This document shows positions 8,159 through 14,520 of a stretch of 32,697 nucleotides of DNA, one piece after another. The position numbers and the translations under genes are program-made. The stretch's first letter is position 1. Each line of letters starts with the position of its first letter. This DNA is from Bacteroidota bacterium (GTDB lineage: Bacteria > Bacteroidota > Bacteroidia > AKYH767-A > OLB10), in contig JAKPPP010000212.1 of NCBI GenBank assembly GCA_029547265.1, positions 1 to 32,697 of the forward strand, in the 5' to 3' direction. Under the pieces are notes generated by a model. That model worked only from the letters and a program-made list of their open reading frames with translations, was not told the DNA's origin and ran no database searches.

Positions 8159-8566
8159 ATGAAAAAGTGGTTATTCTTATTTTTAATTGTTGGCTTAACA
8201 GGATTAAAAGTAAATGCACAGCAACTGCCTGAGCATAGTCCTTCTCGCGACGACACTTTTATCATGGTAGAACAAATGCCGAAATTTCCCGGTGGAGAAG
8301 AGGCGATGTTCGATTATATCAAAATCAACCTCCAATATCCCGATTTCGGCAAGGAAGAACGTGCCGAAGGAAAGGTAATGGTAAGCTTTGTAGTCGATAA
8401 AAAGGGTAAGGTAATAGATGTAAAGGCTAAAAACCATATTAACGCGAAGCTTGAAAAAGAGGCAGTTAGAGTGGTTAAAGGCATGCCTAACTGGGAAGCC
8501 GGTGTTCAAGACGGAAAGCCTGTAAATGTTCAGATGATGTTGCCTATCTATTTCAAAGCGAATTAA
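8159..8566 (+). CDS. Secreted TonB C-terminal-domain protein
   Basis: This 135-aa protein starts with a clear signal peptide (MKKWLFLFLIVGLTGLKVNAQ, cleavage near residue 21). A TonB C-terminal domain follows: FPGGEEAMFDYIKINLQYP, then EGKVMVSFVVDKKGKVIDV, KEAVRVVKGMPNWEAG and VNVQMMLPIYFK. Classical TonB has a cytoplasmic N-terminus, a membrane helix, a Pro-rich spacer and this domain. Here the anchor and spacer are absent, so it should be a free periplasmic domain. Such orphan proteins are common in Bacteroidota; their function is unclear and energy transduction is unlikely without an anchor. The next gene begins 17 bp downstream. Confidence 0.85.
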   Translation: MKKWLFLFLIVGLTGLKVNAQQLPEHSPSRDDTFIMVEQMPKFPGGEEAMFDYIKINLQYPDFGKEERAEGKVMVSFVVDKKGKVIDVKAKNHINAKLEKEAVRVVKGMPNWEAGVQDGKPVNVQMMLPIYFKAN

Positions 8567-8583
8567 TACTTTTACCGCCCGGT

Positions 8584-9561
8584 ATGGCCCTTCATCTCGA
8601 TAATATAAAAGCTCCGATTAACGGAGAAATGGATCTCTTTGAGAAGAAGTTCCGTACTGCTATGCAGAGTACCGTTCCTTTGATTGATCGCATCATGCAT
8701 TATATCGTGAAGCGAAAAGGAAAGCAAATGCGTCCGATGTTTGTTTTTTTAACTGCAGGCATGACGGGAGGAATAACAGAAAGTACTTATCGCGCAGCTT
8801 CATTTATCGAGTTATTACATACCGCTACATTAGTGCATGATGATGTTGTTGACGATAGTAATTTACGTCGCGGATTCTTTTCAATCAATGCACTTTGGAA
8901 AAATAAAATCGCTGTACTAGTTGGCGATTATTTGCTTTCTAAAGGATTACTTCTTTCTGTTGAGCACGAAGAATTTGAATTGTTACGTATTGTGTCTACT
9001 GCCGTGCGTAAGATGAGTGAAGGTGAACTTTTGCAAATAGAGAAGGCACGTAAACTAGATATCACAGAGGAAGTATATTACGAAATCATCACTGCGAAAA
9101 CAGCATCGTTGATTGCTTCGTGTTGTGCTACAGGCGCTGCATCTGCAGGAAATGATAAAGAGATGGTAAAGAGGATGCACGACTTTGGTGAAGCAGTTGG
9201 TATTGCCTTTCAAATTAAAGATGATCTTTTCGATTACGAGCAGAGTGAAAAAACCGGGAAACCACGTGGTATCGATATCAAAGAACATAAGATGACATTG
9301 CCGGTAATTTATACATTGCAAAATGTAGCATCCGACAAAAAGAATTTTATCATCAATACCATTAAGCATCATTCAGAAGATGCAACAAGAGTTGAAGAAG
9401 TAATTCGCACCGTACTTGCTAACGGCGGACTAGATTATGCTCGCAAAGCGATGTATAGCTATCAACAAAAAGCATTCGATTTATTAGAAGGAATTCCCGA
9501 TAGCAATTACAAAGAATCCTTAATCAATCTCGTGAAATTTACTACCGAGCGGAATCACTAA
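8584..9561 (+). CDS. Long-chain trans-polyprenyl diphosphate synthase
   Basis: This 325-aa enzyme condenses isopentenyl diphosphate with an allylic diphosphate. Both aspartate-rich motifs are intact: DDVVD at 86-90 and DDLFD at 213-217, with KGKQMRP near residue 47 for diphosphate binding. The residues just before the first motif are small (Ala81, Thr82) rather than aromatic. This fits long products such as the heptaprenyl or octaprenyl chain of menaquinone, although chain length cannot be read exactly. It is 17 bp downstream of the TonB-domain gene and may share its transcript. Confidence 0.93.
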   Translation: MALHLDNIKAPINGEMDLFEKKFRTAMQSTVPLIDRIMHYIVKRKGKQMRPMFVFLTAGMTGGITESTYRAASFIELLHTATLVHDDVVDDSNLRRGFFSINALWKNKIAVLVGDYLLSKGLLLSVEHEEFELLRIVSTAVRKMSEGELLQIEKARKLDITEEVYYEIITAKTASLIASCCATGAASAGNDKEMVKRMHDFGEAVGIAFQIKDDLFDYEQSEKTGKPRGIDIKEHKMTLPVIYTLQNVASDKKNFIINTIKHHSEDATRVEEVIRTVLANGGLDYARKAMYSYQQKAFDLLEGIPDSNYKESLINLVKFTTERNH

Positions 9562-9663
9562 TTACTCGAAAACAAGACGTTTTAGTTTTGTTCATATTAA
9601 ATTATGTTGTTTAAGTGCAACAATAATCTAATCCTAACTACAATCAAATCCCCATTAATCCAT

Positions 9664-9694
9664 TACAACATTGGCAGCTTGCCCCAATGTTGTA
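9664..9694. repeat. Intergenic hairpin repeat, copy 1
   Basis: An 11-bp perfect inverted repeat (TACAACATTGG / CCAATGTTGTA) flanks the 9-nt loop CAGCTTGCC. No T-run follows, so it is not a usual terminator. A diverged copy with the same loop lies at 10474-10496, on the other side of the DUF433/DUF5615 pair. A second short palindrome, GGGACTCGTCCC at 9708-9719, lies just downstream of this copy. Confidence 0.6.
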
Positions 9695-9769
9695 TCCTTT
9701 TAGCCTAGGGACTCGTCCCGCAGGCGAATCTGTGTTCTGCTCACCGGATGACGAATTGGAAATTTAATA

Positions 9770-9800
9770 TTGCAAATTCACGTGTAAATGATTAAATTTG
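9770..9800 (+). promoter_or_regulatory. Promoter of the DUF433/DUF5615 pair
   Basis: TTG at 9770-9772, a 20-bp gap and TAAATTTG at 9793-9800 match the Bacteroidota -33/-7 consensus very well. The -7 element ends only 4 nt before the ATG at 9805, so the transcript should be leaderless or nearly so. Confidence 0.7.
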
Positions 9801-9804
9801 TAAT

Positions 9805-10026
9805 ATGAACTACATCGAATTCATAGAAGTTAATCCTAATATACGTTTCGGTAAGCCATGCATAAAAGGCACTAGGATTACCGTATATGATGTTTTAGGA
9901 TGGTTAGCATCAGGTATGTCTCATGAACAAATAACAGAGGATTTTCCTGAAGTTTCAAATACGCAAATATTGGCATGTTTGGCCTTTGCTGCAGACCGAG
10001 AGCATAAATTTCGTTTTGCTTCATGA
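9805..10026 (+). CDS. DUF433 family antitoxin
   Basis: This 73-aa protein matches the DUF433 family, with FGKPCIKGTRITVYDVLGWL, then ASGMSHEQITEDFP and ILACLAFAADRE. DUF433 proteins are winged-helix-like antitoxins, usually paired with PIN-like toxins, and are expected to repress their own promoter. The gene overlaps the toxin gene by 4 bp (ATGA), a sign of translational coupling. Confidence 0.88.
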   Translation: MNYIEFIEVNPNIRFGKPCIKGTRITVYDVLGWLASGMSHEQITEDFPEVSNTQILACLAFAADREHKFRFAS

Positions 10027-10358
10027 AATTGCTTTTTGATCAAAATGTCTCGTACAAAATTGTTCGAAGACTTCAAGAAGATTTTCCCGGATGTTCGCAT
10101 ATTTCTAGTCTTGGTTTACTAGACGCATCCGACCACACAATTTGGGAGTATGCCAAGAACAATGATTATTGTATTGTCACTTTTGACTATGATTTCATCG
10201 ATTTTTCAATGCTTCGCGGAGCTCCTCCTAAAGTTATTATTATAAGAAAGGGGAATACAAAAACAGAATCTTTAGTTTCATTATTTATAAGTCAGGAAAC
10301 TACTATCAAAGATTTTCTAACTTCCGATTTAGAATCTACTATCTTAGAAATCATTTAA
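10023..10358 (+). CDS. DUF5615 PIN-like toxin
   Basis: This 111-aa protein matches the DUF5615 (PIN-like, Mut7-C-type) family. Seen are the N-terminal LLFDQNVSYKIVRRL with an acidic residue in LFDQN, then SDHTIWEYAKNNDYCIVTFD, YDFIDF, and PPKVIIIRKGN near the C-terminus. By family it is a putative RNase toxin of a VapBC-like system; the acidic residues in FDQN and TFDYDF are the likely metal ligands. It overlaps the antitoxin gene by 4 bp. Confidence 0.85.
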   Translation: MKLLFDQNVSYKIVRRLQEDFPGCSHISSLGLLDASDHTIWEYAKNNDYCIVTFDYDFIDFSMLRGAPPKVIIIRKGNTKTESLVSLFISQETTIKDFLTSDLESTILEII

Positions 10359-10438
10359 GTATTTCTTTTTTCTCAGGGTTTTATTTGTTCCTGAGGATAT
10401 ATGTCAGCATAAACCCATCCTAACGCGCCAGCCTTTCC

Positions 10439-10451
10439 TCGTCGAAGACGA
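10439..10451. repeat. Short perfect hairpin TCGTC-gaa-GACGA
   Basis: Arms of 5 bp surround a 3-nt loop in the intergenic stretch between the toxin gene and dnaG. No U-tract follows. The rest of this 257-bp stretch holds only the second hairpin copy and no credible gene. Confidence 0.3.
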
Positions 10452-10473
10452 AAACATAATACATCTTCTTTCT

Positions 10474-10496
10474 ACATAGTCAGCTTGCTCCTATGG
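10474..10496. repeat. Intergenic hairpin repeat, copy 2
   Basis: CATAG (10475-10479) and CTATG (10491-10495) pair around a loop containing CAGCTTGC, which is identical to the loop of the hairpin at 9664-9694. Aligned on this loop, most flanking positions agree, and one stem pair is T-A in copy 1 but A-T in copy 2. The stem is shorter than in copy 1. Confidence 0.5.
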
Positions 10497-10615
10497 TGAA
10501 TAATCATAACCAACCATAATAATCCTAAAAATCTGCGGCCCATCCCAAAACCACCATCGGTGCAATCCCCAATTCAAAATCCAAAATTCATTAATTTTTT
10601 CCCTATTTTTATCCT

Positions 10616-12649
10616 GTGATTAACCAAGAAACCAAAGAAAAAATTCTCGAGGCCGCCCGTATTGAAGAGGTGATCGGCGAATTTGTGGTTTTAAGGAAGC
10701 GAGGCTCCAATTTGCTGGGTGTTTGCCCTTTCCATAACGAACGTACCCCATCGTTTACCGTATCGCCTGCAAAAGGCTTTTTCAAGTGCTTTGGCTGCGG
10801 TAAAGCCGGTGATTCGGTAACGTTTATCATGGAACATGAACATCTCTCTTTTCCCGAGGCTTTACGTTACCTGGCTAATAAGTATAATATCGAAATCGCA
10901 GAGGAAGCTCCATCTGCCGAAATGATAGAGGCTCAGTCGAACCGTGAATCGTTGTTCGCAATGACTGAGTTTGCCAAGAATTTCTTCCGCGATTACTTAT
11001 GGAATAATGAAGAGGGAATTGCTATCGGACTTTCTTATTTCCGCGAACGTGGATTTACCGATGAAATTATTCGTCGCTTTGAACTAGGCTTCGCTCCCGA
11101 TAAATGGGATGGATTAACAAAAGCCGCTCTGGACAACGGATTTAAACTGGAGTTTTTAGAGAAAACCGGATTAACAATCATCAATGAGCAAAAACAATAC
11201 GATCGCTTTCGTGGTCGTGTAGTGTTTCCTATTTCAAGTTTAACAGGAAGGGTAATCGCTTTTGGTGCAAGGATTTTAAAAACTGATCCTAAGAGTCCGA
11301 AATATTTGAATTCGCCTGAGACAGAAATTTATCATAAGAGTAGAAGTCTTTATGGTATCTCTCTTGCCAAGAAAGATATCATTGCGAAAGATGTTTGCTA
11401 CTTGGTAGAAGGATATACCGATGTAGTTTCTTTACATCAAGCAGGCATCGAAAATGTTGTTGCTTCGTCGGGTACTTCACTAACGGTTGAGCAGATACGC
11501 TTAATTGGTCGCTATACAAAAAACATTACTGTTTTATACGATGGTGATGCTGCGGGAATCAAAGCATCAATACGTGGTATCGATTTGATTTTAGAGGAAG
11601 GAATGAATGTGCGTGTGGTTTTATTCCCTCAAGGCGAAGATCCTGATTCATTTTCACGAAAAGTTTCTACAGTTGAATTACTCGAATTTCTCGAGAAGAG
11701 TGCGGTTGATTTTATCACCTTCAAAACGAAATTATTATTATCTGAAACTGCCGGCGATCCCATTAAGAAAGCAGGCCTTATCAGAGATATAGTTGATACC
11801 ATTGCAAAAGTTCCGGATGCGATTGGAAGAGCTGCGTACTTACGCCAGACTTCTACGTTGATGGAAATGAGCGAGACTGTTTTGCTTACCGAATTAAATA
11901 AAATTCTTCGAGGTAATGCAGCTAAACAGCAAGGATCACAAGGATCACAAAGTTCTCCTTCATCGCAAGGGTATCAAGGAGCGCAAGGATTTGATCCTGG
12001 TCCACCGGAATTAGGTCCCGATGGAGAAGAAATTATTTTAAATGATATTGAGAAGCAAGCTCAAGAAGATGAAATTATTCATGATGAATTAAACACATCT
12101 AATCAAGAGGAAGAGTTGATTCGTATTCTCTTGAATTATGCCGATCTCGATTTTGTAATTCCCGGTACTGAACCCGAACATCCGAGTGCACCAATACCAA
12201 CAGTGAAGGTGAAGAATTTTATAATTGGAGAAATTTCTGAAGACGGAATTCACTTTAGTAATGAATTGTATGCAGGAATACTAGCGGAGTTTAGTACGTT
12301 AGTTGAACAACAACAGCAATACGAAGCACAATCGTTTGTTCAAGGACTTGAAGAAACATTGAAGGCAACGGCTATATCACTTTTAACAACTCGATACGAA
12401 TTAGCAAACTGGGAAGAGAAAGGAATTGTTGTGAAAACAGATAAAGACCATCTCGATAAAACAGTTATTGATGCCATCGTTTACATTAAGAAAAAACAAC
12501 TCGATAAATTTTTATATGAACTGCAACGCGAAATAAAAGAACGCGTAGTTGAGAATATTGAAGTAGATGATTTACTCGAAAAATATAATCGCTTTTTGCA
12601 GATTAAAATTGAGTTGAATAAAATGACGAATACGGTTATTCAGAAATAA
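10616..12649 (+). CDS. dnaG: DNA primase DnaG
   Basis: DnaG synthesises RNA primers at the replication fork. The protein is 677 aa. The CHC2 zinc-binding domain has Cys37, His40, Cys58 and Cys61. The TOPRIM core has Glu265 in LVEGYTDVV and the DGD triad at 309-311 in VLYDGDAAG. The C-terminal part (about 495-677) is the less conserved helicase-binding region. Between core and C-domain lies a low-complexity Gln/Gly/Ser linker (about 438-457), then an acidic stretch. The start is GTG; it gives the normal MINQETKEKI N-terminus, and no better start exists. Confidence 0.96.
   Translation: MINQETKEKILEAARIEEVIGEFVVLRKRGSNLLGVCPFHNERTPSFTVSPAKGFFKCFGCGKAGDSVTFIMEHEHLSFPEALRYLANKYNIEIAEEAPSAEMIEAQSNRESLFAMTEFAKNFFRDYLWNNEEGIAIGLSYFRERGFTDEIIRRFELGFAPDKWDGLTKAALDNGFKLEFLEKTGLTIINEQKQYDRFRGRVVFPISSLTGRVIAFGARILKTDPKSPKYLNSPETEIYHKSRSLYGISLAKKDIIAKDVCYLVEGYTDVVSLHQAGIENVVASSGTSLTVEQIRLIGRYTKNITVLYDGDAAGIKASIRGIDLILEEGMNVRVVLFPQGEDPDSFSRKVSTVELLEFLEKSAVDFITFKTKLLLSETAGDPIKKAGLIRDIVDTIAKVPDAIGRAAYLRQTSTLMEMSETVLLTELNKILRGNAAKQQGSQGSQSSPSSQGYQGAQGFDPGPPELGPDGEEIILNDIEKQAQEDEIIHDELNTSNQEEELIRILLNYADLDFVIPGTEPEHPSAPIPTVKVKNFIIGEISEDGIHFSNELYAGILAEFSTLVEQQQQYEAQSFVQGLEETLKATAISLLTTRYELANWEEKGIVVKTDKDHLDKTVIDAIVYIKKKQLDKFLYELQREIKERVVENIEVDDLLEKYNRFLQIKIELNKMTNTVIQK
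11931..11948 (+). repeat. In-frame 9-bp tandem repeat in dnaG linker
   Basis: AAGGATCAC occurs twice in tandem and encodes part of the QGSQGSQSS linker; related but diverged CAAGG units continue to about 11991. The 9-bp period keeps the frame, so copy-number change would only lengthen or shorten the linker. Confidence 0.6.
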
Positions 12650-12659
12650 AAGTTTATTG

Positions 12660-12680
12660 TTCGAGGTTCGAGGTTCGAAG
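12660..12680. repeat. Heptamer tandem repeat TTCGAGG x3
   Basis: Three consecutive 7-bp units follow the dnaG stop codon: two TTCGAGG and one TTCGAAG. They lie in the 150-bp gap between the convergent dnaG and TlpA-like genes. The rest of that gap is rich in CGAG/CGAA words but shows no gene or clear terminator. Confidence 0.7.
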
Positions 12681-12799
12681 TTGCGCGAGGCGAAAAGCGA
12701 GATTGTAGTTGAAATGAGTCGAAACGAAGCAATAGAGGAATTCTAATCAGGAATATTTAATTATTATTCGCTGAACGATTTAGTAGAATTTATCCCCCC

Positions 12800-13948
12800 T
12801 CACCGTATCAATTTATCCATCGTCTTGTTAAATTCCTTTTTGAATTTTTCAAATTCTTCTCCTGTTGCAGGTCCGGCAAAGCCTGCATGAACTTTTACAA
12901 CATTGCCTTTGCGATCGAGGTAAATGGATGTAGGAAACGAAATAAAGTTTTTAATTTGTGGTATCTGCTTTAGCACATTGTCTTTTCCCGATACTCCCGC
13001 AATTAAAACAGGATATTGAACATCGTATTTTTTAATTAATCTACTTACCGATGTTTTGGCTTTGCTGAATTCTCCGCTTCTTTCAAATGCTAATCCTATC
13101 ACTTCTACGCCTTCTTCTTTTCTCGCTTTGTAAAATTCATTCAAGAAAACTGTTTCATCCATGCAATTCGGACACCATGATCCCATAATTTGAATGATAA
13201 CCGGCTTGTTCTTAAATCGCGTATCGTGCAATGAAACAATTGTGCTATCAAGATCGGGGAATGAGAAATCGAGTTTTCCTTCTACCGATGTGATGGTATT
13301 TGGATCGCGAAGTTTTACTAAAGGATTTCTTTTTGCATGAAAGGGAGCTTTATATGTTGTTCCCGAATAATACATTCCGCTCATCGAATCGCCTTTCACT
13401 TCCGCAACATAAAGCCACGCATGTGTTCCATCGAATACACTCATCTTTAAAGTGCGTCCTACTAAACTTCCTTCTAAATAACGATGGTCTCCTGTTTCAG
13501 TTAAGAATGTTCCCGTTACATGGTTGTTATCTTGATTAAATACTCCTATCGCAATAGATGAATCCGGCGAATCAACATCAAACCATGTTTCCCATTTTCC
13601 GTTTATATCTGCTGCCGGTTGCCCTTGATCGGTAAATCGTTGAGATACTCCTTTGTATCCCATAAATGTAATTTCGGGAGCGCCTTTCTTTCCGTAGTTC
13701 ACCCATTTGCCTCGCAAACGATCACCTTCAATACGTAGTTTAAATTCAGAGTCAAACACAGGAACTCTAACAAACATTGAATCTTCAGTAACTCGATAAA
13801 TATCGCATACAATTCTTTCTTCGGCATTGTGAATGATGAATACCGGTTTACCGTTTTGTTCTGTGATATCAAAATTAAAAGGTAAGGGCTGATCAACTAA
13901 AAATAGTTGTCCGAGCCACAAGCTGAAGAGGAGAGTTATATTATACAT
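12800..13948 (-). CDS. Periplasmic TlpA-like thioredoxin-domain protein
   Basis: This 382-aa protein has a short hydrophobic N-terminus (about 4-18) acting as signal peptide or anchor. A roughly 200-residue beta-rich region resembles the N-terminal domain of Bacteroidota TlpA/AhpC-type proteins. The C-terminal thioredoxin fold carries the redox motif CPNC at 259-262 in MGSWCPNCMDE. The cis-proline region is probably ISFPTSIYLDRKG. It should act as a thiol-disulfide oxidoreductase outside the cytoplasm; the substrate is unknown. It is the last gene of a likely three-gene minus-strand unit, 33 bp after the lipoprotein gene. Confidence 0.82.
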   Translation of the reverse strand: MYNITLLFSLWLGQLFLVDQPLPFNFDITEQNGKPVFIIHNAEERIVCDIYRVTEDSMFVRVPVFDSEFKLRIEGDRLRGKWVNYGKKGAPEITFMGYKGVSQRFTDQGQPAADINGKWETWFDVDSPDSSIAIGVFNQDNNHVTGTFLTETGDHRYLEGSLVGRTLKMSVFDGTHAWLYVAEVKGDSMSGMYYSGTTYKAPFHAKRNPLVKLRDPNTITSVEGKLDFSFPDLDSTIVSLHDTRFKNKPVIIQIMGSWCPNCMDETVFLNEFYKARKEEGVEVIGLAFERSGEFSKAKTSVSRLIKKYDVQYPVLIAGVSGKDNVLKQIPQIKNFISFPTSIYLDRKGNVVKVHAGFAGPATGEEFEKFKKEFNKTMDKLIR

Positions 13949-13981
13949 GTTATTTAATGCTGTTAAGGAACCTCAAAAAAA

Positions 13982-14518
13982 TTAGTGATGGATAAATACA
14001 GAATGAATTAAGTACGATGTTGTATCTGCAAGAATTACTTTTTGTCCGCCACTTATAGTGTATTCTTTAAACGGAATGTATTCCATTGTTTGCATTGCAT
14101 GATAGTATGCATTTTGTTTTTCCGTCAGTATTTTAATGCGTGATAAGGTGTCGGCTGTTTTGTAAAGTTCAATCTTGCGGACATTTAATTTTGGCTCTAA
14201 TGCCGAGTAAACAATATATGTTTCATTTCCATTGCTGCTCGAATCGCGTTGGTATGATCTTTTCCATGCCGGCTTATTAATGTCGGCTTCAAGAAATGGT
14301 TTCAGCTCTTTCTTCCAATTAACATTCGCAAAAGTTCGTTTTTCTTTTTTGCCGTCTTTAGTAATCTCTTTTTCTAATCCTGTTTTGTCGGATGTAAAGT
14401 GTTGTATTTGATTATTGAAATATCCGTCAATAGAGAAATAGGAGGTAGCATTGCCGCTAGGCGAGGGCGATGAACATCCCGCAACAACTATCAACAACAA
14501 AAAAAGTAATTTTTTCAT
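13982..14518 (-). CDS. Hypothetical lipoprotein
   Basis: This 178-aa protein has a lipoprotein signal: MKKLLFLLLIVVAGC with the lipobox VAGC and Cys15, followed by a Ser/Pro-rich tether. The mature part is polar and lysine-rich, with no motif I recognise. The segment YHAMQTMEYIPFKEYTISGGQK near the C-terminus is probably a structured end. It begins 2 bp after the TMTC-like gene, so the two are very likely cotranscribed. Confidence 0.75.
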   Translation of the reverse strand: MKKLLFLLLIVVAGCSSPSPSGNATSYFSIDGYFNNQIQHFTSDKTGLEKEITKDGKKEKRTFANVNWKKELKPFLEADINKPAWKRSYQRDSSSNGNETYIVYSALEPKLNVRKIELYKTADTLSRIKILTEKQNAYYHAMQTMEYIPFKEYTISGGQKVILADTTSYLIHSVFIHH

Positions 14519-14520
14519 TT

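Noticed and set aside
9605..9622. Short hairpin TGTTG/CAACA after the polyprenyl synthase gene as a terminator
   Set aside because: The stem is only 5 bp and no T-run follows, so it does not meet the pattern of an intrinsic terminator.
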